Source: DYMC01 sp035406705
GTDB taxonomy: Bacteria; Verrucomicrobiota; Lentisphaeria; Victivallales; GWF2-50-93
DNA length: 39,918 nt
Direction: 5' to 3'
Assembly (NCBI GenBank): GCA_964426675.1
Contig: CAYRRM010000029.1
Coordinates: 1-39,918 of the forward strand
The notes below the pieces were generated by a model. The model did not search any database. It saw only the letters and a list, made by a program, of their open reading frames with translations, and was not told the DNA's origin. Position numbers and translations under genes: made by a program. Shown piece by piece: positions 7,835 to 16,700 of the stretch (positions within the stretch are counted from its first letter, which is position 1; each line of letters begins with the position of its first letter).

Positions 7835-8814
7835 AAAACCTAAAAGTAGAATACCTGATTGGAAAAGGATGGTTCAGAACACCACTAAAACTCACTGCCG
7901 TCAACAACGTCTCCTTTCATATTGAAAAAGCTGAAACGCTCGGACTCGTTGGAGAAAGTGGATGCGGAAAAAGTTCCCTGGCAAAAGCATTGGTAAGACT
8001 CGAAAAAGCAAGTTCTGGAAAAATCTATTTAAATGATTTAGATATATTAAGCCTAAAAGGCGAAAATTTACGTAAAGCAAGAAGTCAATTCCAAATGATT
8101 TTTCAAGATCCATATTCGTCGCTAAATCCGAGAATGAAAATAGGCAGAGCTCTCGAAGAAGTTCTGGCTATACATAGTAAACTAAACAAAGAGAAAAGGA
8201 AAGAACGAGTAAGTGAACTATTGGAATTGGTAGGATTACCAGCGTCTACAGCAGATAGATACCCGCATCAGTTTAGTGGAGGACAAAAACAACGTATATG
8301 CATAGCACGAGCATTAGCTGTCGAACCACAATTTATCGTAGCCGATGAACCAGTTTCTGCTCTCGATGTAAGCGTGCAGGCTCAAATAATCAATCTCCTC
8401 CAGGAAATTCAAGAAAAAACTTCAATCTCATACCTCTTTATTGCACACGACCTGGCAGTTGTAGAACATATCAGCCATAGAATACTTGTTATGTATCTGG
8501 GACAAATCGTTGAGAGTGGAAATTCAAAAGAAATAATAGAAAACCCTGCACACCCTTATACAGCTGCTTTGATATCAGCCGTCCCAATACCAGATCCAAA
8601 ATTAAAAAGAAAACGTATAATCCTCCCAGGAGATGTCCCTTCCCCACTTAATCCACCAACAGGATGCCCATTCCACCCAAGATGTCCTTATGCAATAGAA
8701 CGCTGTAAAGTAGAAACCCCCGAACTAAAACCAATAAAAGATGAAACTTCTCATCTATCCGCCTGCTTCCTGAGCAAACAACTTAACTTAAAACCATTCA
8801 CAAAAATTATATGA
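7816..8814 (+). CDS. oppF: Oligopeptide ABC transporter ATP-binding protein (OppF/DppF-like)
   Basis: 332 residues from the ATG at 7816. An upstream in-frame ATG at 7723 would add a basic extension lying inside oppD's coding region; the 7816 start is preferred because the ABC domain begins at once (MPLLRVENLKVEYL). Walker A GESGCGKS, signature 'FSGGQKQRICIARAL', Walker B 'FIVADEPVSALD', and the C-terminal 'GCPFHPRCPYAIERC' segment identify OppF. It pairs with OppD as the second ATPase. Its last bases overlap the dgt start codon (ATGA), so translation is coupled. Confidence 0.93.
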   Translation: MPLLRVENLKVEYLIGKGWFRTPLKLTAVNNVSFHIEKAETLGLVGESGCGKSSLAKALVRLEKASSGKIYLNDLDILSLKGENLRKARSQFQMIFQDPYSSLNPRMKIGRALEEVLAIHSKLNKEKRKERVSELLELVGLPASTADRYPHQFSGGQKQRICIARALAVEPQFIVADEPVSALDVSVQAQIINLLQEIQEKTSISYLFIAHDLAVVEHISHRILVMYLGQIVESGNSKEIIENPAHPYTAALISAVPIPDPKLKRKRIILPGDVPSPLNPPTGCPFHPRCPYAIERCKVETPELKPIKDETSHLSACFLSKQLNLKPFTKII

Positions 8815-9950
8815 TAAGAACATTAGAAAAACAATACGAATTGGAAAATATACACTTAGCCGAATATGCCATAAAAAATACATCCAACCCTAACAGAAAA
8901 TATCCAGAAGAACCGCATCCTTTCAGAACAGATTTCCAAAGAGACAGAGATAGAATCTTGCATAGCAAAGCCTTTCGACGACTTGAATACAAATCACAGG
9001 TCTTTCTCAATGGTACAGGTGACCACCTCAGAACAAGACTAACTCATACCATAGAAGTTGCTGCAATTGCAAGAACAATCACAAGAACTTTTATGCTAAA
9101 TGAAGACCTTACTGAAACCATTGCACTCGCTCACGACCTCGGACACACCCCCTTCGGTCATCCGGGCGAACACGTAATGAATGAAATTATGAAAGATGAA
9201 GGCGGCTTTGATCACAATGAACAATCCCTGCGAATGGTAGATATCCTCGAAAGAAAATACCCCGAATATGAAGGACTCAATCTCACATACGAAACACGCG
9301 CAGGACTCGTAAAAAGAAGAAATCCTGAAAAGGCTATACTCGACGGAAAAAAACTCCCCCCTCAACCATCACTCGAATCTCAAGTCGCAGATATCTCAGA
9401 TGACCTCACTTATTATGGGCACGACGTAGACGATGGACTCGATTCAGGTTTAATAACAGAAAAAATGCTCGAATCCATTGAAATATGGAATATGGCCGCT
9501 GAAATAGCTTCAAAAAATGGACTCAAAAGAGGAGACAAATTCCGCGCATACGCGGTAAGATGTCTGATTGATATGATGGTTAGAAATGTAGTAATAAATT
9601 CTGAGGAAAACCTAAAAAAATATAAAATAAAGAATCCTCTCGATGCACAAAATATCAATACAAGAATAATCTCTTTCGATAAAAAATTTACAAAAATGAC
9701 CAATGAATTAAGAAAATTCCTATATGAAAATCTTTACTACCACCCAACAGTCACAAACGTCAATAATGAAGCATCAAATAAAATAAAAGACCTCTTTGAA
9801 ATCTATTGCAAAAAACCAAAAGAAATGGGAAGATTCGCAAATAGCAGAATAGAAATAGATGGATTAAAAAGAGCCGTAGCAGACTATATTGCAGGAATGA
9901 CAGATCGCTTCGCAATTTTAGAACATAAAAGACTTTGCTCAAGAGATTAA
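8811..9950 (+). CDS. dgt: Deoxynucleoside triphosphate triphosphohydrolase (dGTPase-like, HD domain)
   Basis: 379 residues, the usual size of the short bacterial dGTPase-like group. The HD-superfamily metal site is visible: 'RLTHTIEV' (His79), 'ALAHDLGHTPFGHPGE' (His108-Asp109), and a later 'YYGHDVDDG' Asp. The enzyme hydrolyses dNTPs to nucleoside and triphosphate, controlling dNTP pools. It overlaps the stop of oppF by four bases (ATGA). The link with peptide transport is probably only operon packing. Substrate preference (dGTP or general dNTP) is unknown. Confidence 0.93.
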   Translation: MIRTLEKQYELENIHLAEYAIKNTSNPNRKYPEEPHPFRTDFQRDRDRILHSKAFRRLEYKSQVFLNGTGDHLRTRLTHTIEVAAIARTITRTFMLNEDLTETIALAHDLGHTPFGHPGEHVMNEIMKDEGGFDHNEQSLRMVDILERKYPEYEGLNLTYETRAGLVKRRNPEKAILDGKKLPPQPSLESQVADISDDLTYYGHDVDDGLDSGLITEKMLESIEIWNMAAEIASKNGLKRGDKFRAYAVRCLIDMMVRNVVINSEENLKKYKIKNPLDAQNINTRIISFDKKFTKMTNELRKFLYENLYYHPTVTNVNNEASNKIKDLFEIYCKKPKEMGRFANSRIEIDGLKRAVADYIAGMTDRFAILEHKRLCSRD

Positions 9951-10093
9951 TTGTTCCTTTTTCGCAAATAAATTCTATCTAAGAATTGCTAATATAGTTT
10001 GCATCTAACTGATGAGCTTAGAACTGCATTTTAAAAATTAGCTCAAAAATTTTTTCGGCAGAATTTTCTTCTGTCTTCGCTGAATAAAGCAAA

Positions 10094-10139
10094 TCATTTT
10101 GTTTTTACAGGCAAAAATGCATTTCAATAAACAAAATGA
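10094..10139. terminator. Possible bidirectional terminator hairpin between dgt and corA
   Basis: TCATTTTGTTT (10094-10104) is the exact reverse complement of AAACAAAATGA (10129-10139), an 11-pair stem between two converging genes. It is AT-rich and lacks a clean U tract, so termination is plausible but weakly supported. Confidence 0.35.
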
Positions 10140-10179
10140 AAACAATCTATCGAGAGGAGCAAAACTCAAAAATTCAAAT

Positions 10180-11118
10180 TTAATTTTTCTTTTTTGTCGT
10201 ATGAAATCTATCAAGAATATACCATGTTATCCAGCCAATAAGCGCCATAGCCAAACAGAATAAAGAATATGAAATTCGCCAATCTATACCTCTTGTTATT
10301 TCACTAAATTCCGACATCCCACCTATACTTGCTATCAGATTCAAAGGAAGAAAAACTACATTTATTACAGTTAGATTTTTTAAGAGAATATTCATATTAT
10401 TGTTAATTATAGTGCCGCGTGCATCCATTAAACCTGATAATATTGATGAATATATGCTTGCCTGCTTCACTGCTTGCTGATTTTCTATTGAAACATCTTC
10501 AAGATATTCTATTTCTTCTTCATTCAATTTCAATTTTTCAGCTATGTAACGGAGTTTTACGAGGATCGTTGAATTACCTTCTAATGCATTATGGTAATAA
10601 ATAAGACTTTCACCAATCGTAAACATCTGCAATAAATATTTATTTTCCATAGAAACAACCAATTTTGTCTCTATCTCATTTGCTATCAATTTAATAGCTT
10701 TAAGGTGACTTTGATAATGACGAATTGTGCTTAACATCACTTTAAGTAAAAAATCAAAAATTGTCGTCATTTTTCTGAACTCTTTTCCCCCAAGACTAAG
10801 ATTACCTTTCGGGATTATAAGAGCAACCTCTCCTTTTGTATAAATTAACCCTATGGATGAAACTTCAAATTGAATAATATCCTTCATAGACGCATTATCA
10901 GGCACTTTCCAGATAATAAAAAGTCTACCATTTTCATATTCCATTCGTGGCACTTCATCAGGGTCAAAAATCGAGTCTATATCCGATTGATCAAGCTCAT
11001 ACTTTTCTATTAAAGCCAACTTTTCCTGCTCCTCTATGTTCGTATATACAATTATATGAGCATTTTTATCTGACGTTTGCTTTAATTGTTCATTTTCAAT
11101 ATGGTAAAAACTTTTCAT
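10180..11118 (-). CDS. CorA-family divalent metal ion transporter with variant GMN motif
   Basis: 312 residues: a long cytoplasmic funnel of acidic and helical segments, then two C-terminal membrane helices (~245-265 and ~282-302) and a basic tail, the CorA architecture. The first helix reads 'VVFLPLNLIASIGGMSEF'. In ordinary CorA the loop after it begins with Gly-Met-Asn, which forms the ion-selectivity entrance. Here the equivalent residues are Gly267-Met268-Ser269, so Asn is replaced by Ser. It may still carry Mg2+, Co2+ or Zn2+, or be a divergent homologue. It lies 33 bases downstream of folD on the same strand and may be co-transcribed. The family call is firm; the ion is not. Confidence 0.88.
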   Translation of the reverse strand: MKSFYHIENEQLKQTSDKNAHIIVYTNIEEQEKLALIEKYELDQSDIDSIFDPDEVPRMEYENGRLFIIWKVPDNASMKDIIQFEVSSIGLIYTKGEVALIIPKGNLSLGGKEFRKMTTIFDFLLKVMLSTIRHYQSHLKAIKLIANEIETKLVVSMENKYLLQMFTIGESLIYYHNALEGNSTILVKLRYIAEKLKLNEEEIEYLEDVSIENQQAVKQASIYSSILSGLMDARGTIINNNMNILLKNLTVINVVFLPLNLIASIGGMSEFSEITRGIDWRISYSLFCLAMALIGWITWYILDRFHTTKKKN

Positions 11119-11151
11119 AATATATCCTCCCTTCCCCCCTGGGGAAATATG

Positions 11152-12051
11152 CTAAATAAAACGAATTTTATTCTGGATTTTACATGCCTTGACAGTATTC
11201 TGCATCAAACATGCAATTGTCATTGGTCCAACACCACCTGGAACTGGAGTAATCCAGGATGTTTTTTCTGCCACCTCATCAAATGCTACATCACCAACTA
11301 ATTTATAACCTTTTGGACTGCATGGATCGTCAATCCTATTTATTCCAACATCAATAACTATTGCACCCTCCTTTACCATATCCGCCTTTACAAACTCTGC
11401 CTTCCCTATAGCAGCTATAAGGATATCAGCCTGATGACAATAATCTGCTATATTCCTTGTTCTTGAATGACATATTGTTACAGTGGCATCTGCACCTTTT
11501 GCTTTTTGAATCAAGAGCGCCATCATAGGTTTTCCAACAATATTTGAACGACCTATTATTACACAATGTTTTCCTGATGGGTCTATTCCAGACCTCTGAA
11601 GTAAAAGCATTATTCCGTACGGCGTACAAGGAAAGAATCCATCCTGCTCTCCTAGAAACATTTTACCTACATTAATTGGATGGAAACAATCAACATCTTT
11701 TTCTGGTTTTATAGCACGAATAATTTCATTTTCATCTATCTGTGGAGGTGGTGGAGATTGAACAAGTATTCCATGAATTTTTTTGTCATTATTAAGTTCG
11801 TCTATGACTTTTTGCAATTCGTCCATCGTGGTATTTTTATCCATAACAATTTTTTTGGAATAAATTCCGAGTTCCATAGATTTCTTAGATTTCATATTCA
11901 CATAAACAGTTGAAGCTGGATCATCCCCCACTAAAATAACAGCAAGCCCCGGCTGAACATTGTATGATCTGGCAAGTTCAGCAACCTCTGCGGCAGTTTC
12001 AATATTTATCTCTTCGGCTATTTTTTTTCCATCAATAATTCTATAATTCAT
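11152..12051 (-). CDS. folD: Bifunctional methylenetetrahydrofolate dehydrogenase/cyclohydrolase FolD
   Basis: 299 residues. FolD interconverts 5,10-methylene-, methenyl- and 10-formyl-tetrahydrofolate in one-carbon metabolism. Seen are the N-terminal 'IIDGKKIAEEI', the catalytic Y-x3-K ('YVNMKSKKSMELGI'), 'VIGRSNIVGKPM' of the NAD(P) site and the C-terminal 'PVPGGVGPMTIACLMQNT'. The usual 'VQLPLP' loop is 'VQSPPPP' here, a small variation. The start is at the first Met of the conserved N-terminus. Divergent from the nuclease-fold gene at 12204, with a 152-base AT-rich spacer that should hold both promoters. Confidence 0.95.
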   Translation of the reverse strand: MNYRIIDGKKIAEEINIETAAEVAELARSYNVQPGLAVILVGDDPASTVYVNMKSKKSMELGIYSKKIVMDKNTTMDELQKVIDELNNDKKIHGILVQSPPPPQIDENEIIRAIKPEKDVDCFHPINVGKMFLGEQDGFFPCTPYGIMLLLQRSGIDPSGKHCVIIGRSNIVGKPMMALLIQKAKGADATVTICHSRTRNIADYCHQADILIAAIGKAEFVKADMVKEGAIVIDVGINRIDDPCSPKGYKLVGDVAFDEVAEKTSWITPVPGGVGPMTIACLMQNTVKACKIQNKIRFI

Positions 12052-12203
12052 ATGCCAACTCCAATTCTTTATTATATTCTACAAAAATTCTCATCTATTT
12101 TAATTTGCTATTTTTCCACTTGTAGTGCAAATTATAATTCATATAATATACATATCAAACAATAATCTTATATTTTTATATTCTTTTATAAAAAAAATAA
12201 AAG

Positions 12204-12935
12204 ATGAAACTACTCGTATACAATATTGCTTATGGAACAGGACATACCGGCTCACCATATGACAGGCTTAAAAATGTTCACAAATTGATACGCACACCAA
12301 ATACAATCATCACAAAAATCGCAAATTACACAGAAAAACAAGCCCCCGACATAATCGGATTGATCGAAGTTGATACAGGTTCATCAAGAACAAACAGGCT
12401 CAATCAAGTCGAAGAAATCGCCAGAAAAATAAGTCATAACCATATAAGTGCAGTAAAATATAATAAAAAACATATTGCATATTCTCTTCCAATAGCGAGA
12501 TTCCAATCAAATGCAGTCCTTTCAAAACACGAAATATCATTTTCTGAATTTCACTTCATGCCCTATGGTATAAAACAACTTATAATTGAAGTAAAAATAA
12601 AAAAACTTTCATTATTCATTGTCCATCTTTCAATCAGAAAAATGGTTAGAAAAAAACAACTTACTTATCTTGCGAAAATCGCAAAAGGCAAAAATCCCCT
12701 GATTATTGCTGGAGATTTCAACACCTTTTCAGGTCAAAAAGAACTTGATGAATTAAAATATGAACTTCAGTTATTTAGTGCAAATTCTTCATCAGAGCCT
12801 ACTTTCCCTTCATACAAACCTAAAATGGAACTCGACTATATACTTTATTCATCCGATGTAAAACCGTTAGCTTTTAATATTGACAGAGTTGATTTTTCCG
12901 ATCATTTACCACTTATATTTGACTTCGAACTATGA
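12204..12935 (+). CDS. Endonuclease/exonuclease/phosphatase (EEP) fold hydrolase
   Basis: 243 residues spanning one EEP domain. Conserved catalytic positions can be read: Asn7 in 'LLVYNIAYG', the Glu of 'IIGLIEVDTG', the Asp-x-Asn of 'IIAGDFNTFSG', 'MELDYILYS', and the final 'DFSDHLPL' Asp-His. No signal peptide is evident. Substrates in this superfamily include DNA, phospholipids and phosphoinositides, so a precise role cannot be given. The stop overlaps the start of the DUF2752 gene (ATGA). One copy of the 13-bp TGCGA-www-TCGCA repeat encodes residues 157-160. Confidence 0.85.
   Translation: MKLLVYNIAYGTGHTGSPYDRLKNVHKLIRTPNTIITKIANYTEKQAPDIIGLIEVDTGSSRTNRLNQVEEIARKISHNHISAVKYNKKHIAYSLPIARFQSNAVLSKHEISFSEFHFMPYGIKQLIIEVKIKKLSLFIVHLSIRKMVRKKQLTYLAKIAKGKNPLIIAGDFNTFSGQKELDELKYELQLFSANSSSEPTFPSYKPKMELDYILYSSDVKPLAFNIDRVDFSDHLPLIFDFEL
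12671..12683. repeat. Iterated palindrome TGCGAAAATCGCA
   Basis: Perfect copy, inside the EEP-fold gene, encoding A-K-I-A at residues 157-160. Confidence 0.8.
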
Positions 12936-13306
12936 TTTTATTTAACAAAGAGAATTTAAAGAGAAATTTTACCACAGTTATAATCGAACATCTTATTTTA
13001 ATGCTATTGAGTTTGACAATAATTTTCGCATCATTTTTTTTCGATGCCACTATATTGGAGAAAAAAGAAGGAATTGCAAGATTTTTACCTGATTGTATGT
13101 TCAAAAAAATAACTGGACTCCCTTGTCCTACTTGTGGAATGAGTAGAGCATTCTGCTGTTTATCAAGGGGAAATTTTCTCTCAGCTTTCTACTATAATCC
13201 ACTTTCCTTCATACTTTATCCTTTGATCTTAGCCGGGGTTATACTACCTTTCTTTTCATTGATACATTTATTATATTTAAAAAAGAAAAAAAAAGAGCCG
13301 CAATAA
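12932..13306 (+). CDS. DUF2752 family membrane protein
   Basis: 124 residues. The core 'ITGLPCPTCGMSRAFCCLS' followed by 'YNPLSFILYPL' is the hallmark of the DUF2752 family, small proteins with two membrane helices (here ~18-38 and ~90-112) and a C-P-x-C-G-x-S-R motif. Function is unknown. It overlaps the EEP gene by four bases, so the two are translated together. Its last three codons and stop lie in the stem of the terminator that serves the opposing secretin operon. Confidence 0.85.
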   Translation: MILFNKENLKRNFTTVIIEHLILMLLSLTIIFASFFFDATILEKKEGIARFLPDCMFKKITGLPCPTCGMSRAFCCLSRGNFLSAFYYNPLSFILYPLILAGVILPFFSLIHLLYLKKKKKEPQ

Positions 13307-13315
13307 TTGCGGCTC
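13281..13315 (-). terminator. Rho-independent terminator of the secretin-like operon
   Basis: Read on the minus strand, GAGCCGCAAT and ATTGCGGCTC (13315-13295) form a perfect ten-base inverted repeat and are followed by a T-rich tract (13294-13281, one C). It lies 27 bases past the stop of the 13342 gene. The opposite strand lacks a U tract, so it acts mainly on the minus-strand operon. Confidence 0.85.
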
Positions 13316-13341
13316 CATCTTCAGGGGGATAGAAATATGTT

Positions 13342-15243
13342 TTATGGAAGAGTGTCTAAAGACTTTTTTTCTCCATCAATAACTAACTGGTCAAAACCAG
13401 GAATTTGTTCTCTACCAGATTTTTCTGCGAATTTCGCAGCTTCTGCGGCCGACGATATTACTTCTTCTGACAACTTCTGATCAGGAACAACAGGAGTACA
13501 GTCAAGAACCGCAACTAATCGCGTTTTCTTTGCACTTTGAGATTCACTTGAAAGAAGCCAGCCAAGTCCTGGAATATCCCCTAACCACGGTAATTTGCTT
13601 ACGCTTTGAACAACAACAGACTTTTCAACTCCTCCGACAACTAACCTTGCCCCAGAATTAGGTACGGACATTCTCGTATTAACAGTACTTGTGGAAAGTC
13701 TTGCACTTCCGTCACTTGAAAATCCGAGAAGACTGGTATTTGTCATATTAATTATCATTGTGCTTGTCTCTCCTGCAATAGATGGAGTTATTGCAAGTTC
13801 AAAACCATAACTGCTTGAACTTGTATTTCTTGTAGCCGTCCTATAAATATTCATACTTTTGTCTGCTAACCAATTATTTACCTCAACCCAATCAATTGGC
13901 ATTGCAACACCAGCAGCATCAGTTTCGGAATTATTGTTTGTATTCCTTCTCGTTACACCCTGTTCGATAACAAGGTTAAAGCATCTTGCACTTGCACTTG
14001 CTTTACCGTCAATAAGAACATTTTGTCCGCTAAGTGATTTTATAAAATATGTATACCTGTTACCATCAAAAACCCTACTGATTACAAGAGAACCCGTAAA
14101 ATTATTAGTTGTTACAAGCCGACCTTTCTCTGTATAAGCTGTTATCCTATAATTATCAACTACTGCATTACTACCGGAAGTAAGAAATGTTTGATTTTCA
14201 AAAGTCATATATTCTGCAGAAACTATATCCGCTATATCTTCGCCATCCTGTATTCTCGGTATTTCAACAATATTCGTAATGCGTCCCTCAATTCCATTCA
14301 TTATCGTTATTTCCCCTGTGGTTACGACGTTTGCTTTTCCTTGCGCTGCAAGAAAATCAATATAACGAGTATTCCAACGGGGACTGAACTTGAAGAATTT
14401 AGTACTGCTGAAATCTGTCGAATCTGGCAAACCGGCAAAAGCACTTCCACTCCAACCTTTTGAAAATCTTCCCGCCGCAGAGAAAATATCAGCTCCTGGG
14501 CCATTTTTCCATGACTGAAAATCAACTCCAAGCTTATCATCATTCTCAGTGTCAAGCTCATAAACGGCGTATCTTACTTTCACTTCTGCAGTTGGAGTAT
14601 CATACAGTTCAAGCATTGTTTTTATATTTTTCACCTGATATTTAGGACAGTAAAAAAGGAGTGCATTCAAATCTGAATCTATTCCAACTCTATCTGCGCC
14701 GCCTTCAAGTTCAGCATCGTCCCCACTAACATTCAGACCAACATTTCTGAGAATTCCTGCAAGTGTATTGGCATCCCAATATTTTGGAAAGTAAGCAAAG
14801 GCGCTTTTACCCGATGAAGAAGTTAAATCAGGTTTATCAAGAGACTCAACCAACTCATCTATTCCCATTTTGCCATTAGCCTGTTTTTCAAAACGATAGT
14901 CTTCTGCGGAAACTATAAGCGCTCCTGTCCCATCATTAAACTTTATAGCCTCAACTTTTGTATTGTCACCATTAATTCTCTCGGCACGAATAGCAGCTCT
15001 TATATAAGGTTTTATTTCATATGGATCTGCATGTTGTAAAACGTAAGTCTTTGTCAATATATACGGATCATTTGTAGTCGAGATAAGATGAAGAGTATCA
15101 ATATTTTTATCTACATCAATCCTCAACTGGGTTTGAATTGTACTGCCATTTGGTTCTGGAGCCGGGGTTGGTGAATCAGCCATAAGTTTTCCTGAGAAAA
15201 CAGCAAAGACCACAATTCCAGTAACACATAGTTTTGTCTTCAT
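13342..15243 (-). CDS. Secretin-like outer-membrane protein (type II secretion/type IV pilus GspD/PilQ-related)
   Basis: 633 residues with a signal peptide (cleavage near LMA/DS). Residues ~50-150 ('KTYVLQHADPYEIKPYIRAA' ... 'DELVESLDKPD') and the following ~60 residues look like two secretin N-domains. The C-terminal half ends with 'VSKLPWLGDIPGLGWLL', the conserved segment of the secretin pore domain, then 'KKTRLVAVLDCTPV'. Secretins form ring channels in the outer membrane for pseudopilin- or pilus-linked export. It is 20 bases downstream of a paralogue with which it shares 'LG[VI]DF..WKNGPGA'. It carries one 13-bp iterated palindrome near the C-terminus. The pair resembles the Akkermansia Amuc_1098-type proteins, but the machinery partner is not in the window. 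Confidence 0.8.
   Translation of the reverse strand: MKTKLCVTGIVVFAVFSGKLMADSPTPAPEPNGSTIQTQLRIDVDKNIDTLHLISTTNDPYILTKTYVLQHADPYEIKPYIRAAIRAERINGDNTKVEAIKFNDGTGALIVSAEDYRFEKQANGKMGIDELVESLDKPDLTSSSGKSAFAYFPKYWDANTLAGILRNVGLNVSGDDAELEGGADRVGIDSDLNALLFYCPKYQVKNIKTMLELYDTPTAEVKVRYAVYELDTENDDKLGVDFQSWKNGPGADIFSAAGRFSKGWSGSAFAGLPDSTDFSSTKFFKFSPRWNTRYIDFLAAQGKANVVTTGEITIMNGIEGRITNIVEIPRIQDGEDIADIVSAEYMTFENQTFLTSGSNAVVDNYRITAYTEKGRLVTTNNFTGSLVISRVFDGNRYTYFIKSLSGQNVLIDGKASASARCFNLVIEQGVTRRNTNNNSETDAAGVAMPIDWVEVNNWLADKSMNIYRTATRNTSSSSYGFELAITPSIAGETSTMIINMTNTSLLGFSSDGSARLSTSTVNTRMSVPNSGARLVVGGVEKSVVVQSVSKLPWLGDIPGLGWLLSSESQSAKKTRLVAVLDCTPVVPDQKLSEEVISSAAEAAKFAEKSGREQIPGFDQLVIDGEKKSLDTLP
13426..13438. 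repeat. Iterated palindrome TGCGAATTTCGCA
   Basis: Perfect copy, inside the 633-residue secretin-like gene. On the coding (minus) strand it encodes A-K-F-A at residues 603-606. Confidence 0.8.
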
Positions 15244-15263
15244 AATTTTTTCTCCTTTTATAG

Positions 15264-16700
15264 TTATTCTTTTGTTTTTTCTTTTACTTCAGTTTTAGCG
15301 CCTGAGATAATTAATTGAGATGCATCTATGATTTCTCCAGCAAATTCCGACATTGGTACAACGCCTACAGCAGAATCAGCCTTCACTGTTACAAAAAATC
15401 TTATAAAACTTTTCGAATGAGTGGTTGTCCCAAAAAGATATTTCAAAATCGGAACTTTTGACATAAACACCATACCATTATACTGTTCAACATCATGAAC
15501 TTTTGAAAAAGATCCAAGCATTTTTTCAACTCCTTCAGCAAGAGTAATATTCGATGTAACAGTATTGTGATTAACGAACTCCGTTCCTGTATTATTTCTC
15601 TCAATCGAATCAAACATATCAATAAAATAGTTAAACATCACAACAACAGCCTTATTCGCATCATCGTTGTAAGCAATTATAGGGCCCGTCACCGTTAAAT
15701 CAAAAAGCCCACTTGAACCAGGTCCAACAGATAATTCCATTAAATCTGTTTTATTGATGTTTTGAAGTTGCGGATCAAGGCTTATTCGATAAACTCCAGC
15801 TAGATCATTACTAACTGTCAAAAACGCTGAATGGCTTATTCGAGCCTTACCTTTCTGAGCCAGAATTCTCAAAAAACTTGCATCAAATTGAGGGGCAAAA
15901 ATCATTCCAGACCACGAGTTTCCAAAACCAGAGAACATTTCTAAAGCATTAGCAAAAATCTCTTCTTTACTGCGAAAATCAAAAAAATCCGCTCCAAATC
16001 CTGCTAATTCGGCTCCCGGACCATTTTTCCAGGCAATAAAGTCAATCCCTAATTCCTTAAAATCATTGTCACTAAATTCATAAACCTTAAAAGTTAAGGT
16101 AACCTGAGGTGCTGGCTTATCAAATGCTTCAAGCCATTGCTGAACTAAAGCACCGTCAGATTTCGAGTCTTTCCAGTAGAAGGTATTTGTTCCTGGATCA
16201 ACAAAAAATCTACCATCTCCTCCGCTAACAATACTGGCAACTCTCATCATATCAGATGTAAATCTATGTTTGGGAGCGTAGACAAAACGGTAAATCCCAT
16301 CTCCATCAACAATAGAACCTTCACTATCGGACTTCGATGGTCTATCCAGTTTGGCGATCATATCATCAATATCAGGCACCATTTCAGTTGCCATATTTAC
16401 AAGCAAATATTCTTTGCCCTCCTTTTTATAAGAAAGTGCCTCAACACTCGGTTCAGATGGAGACCCAGGAACATATCTGCGTATAGCTCCTAAAACGAAA
16501 GGAGCCAAATCCGCAGCCTTTATATTTTTTAATTCATAAAGTTTAGAAACCATATATTTCTGAGCCCTGTCCTCTACTATCGTTACTGTCCTTTCCTTAG
16601 CTCCGACAATAACATCCTGCCCATGAATAGAAGGCAAAAAAAATGTCGAAACGACTCCGAATAGACCTATTTCCAAGATCATTTTGTTTTTTTTACTCAT
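15264..16700 (-). CDS. Secretin-like outer-membrane protein, paralogue of the next gene
   Basis: 478 residues, with an N-terminal hydrophobic signal segment ending near IHG/QD. 'VSKLYELKNIKAADLAPFVL' to 'DIDDMIAKLDRPS' matches the first N-domain of the downstream paralogue, and 'LGIDFIAWKNGPGAEL' matches its 'LGVDFQSWKNGPGADI'. The C-terminal section 'FMSKVPILKYLFGT' followed by 'KSFIRFFVTVKAD' corresponds to the secretin C-terminal segment, but shorter and more divergent. It may form a mixed ring with, or a scaffold for, the downstream protein. It is first in the operon; the upstream ~400 bases carry no other gene. The ribosome-binding site AAAAGGAG is strong. Confidence 0.75.
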   Translation of the reverse strand: MSKKNKMILEIGLFGVVSTFFLPSIHGQDVIVGAKERTVTIVEDRAQKYMVSKLYELKNIKAADLAPFVLGAIRRYVPGSPSEPSVEALSYKKEGKEYLLVNMATEMVPDIDDMIAKLDRPSKSDSEGSIVDGDGIYRFVYAPKHRFTSDMMRVASIVSGGDGRFFVDPGTNTFYWKDSKSDGALVQQWLEAFDKPAPQVTLTFKVYEFSDNDFKELGIDFIAWKNGPGAELAGFGADFFDFRSKEEIFANALEMFSGFGNSWSGMIFAPQFDASFLRILAQKGKARISHSAFLTVSNDLAGVYRISLDPQLQNINKTDLMELSVGPGSSGLFDLTVTGPIIAYNDDANKAVVVMFNYFIDMFDSIERNNTGTEFVNHNTVTSNITLAEGVEKMLGSFSKVHDVEQYNGMVFMSKVPILKYLFGTTTHSKSFIRFFVTVKADSAVGVVPMSEFAGEIIDASQLIISGAKTEVKEKTKE

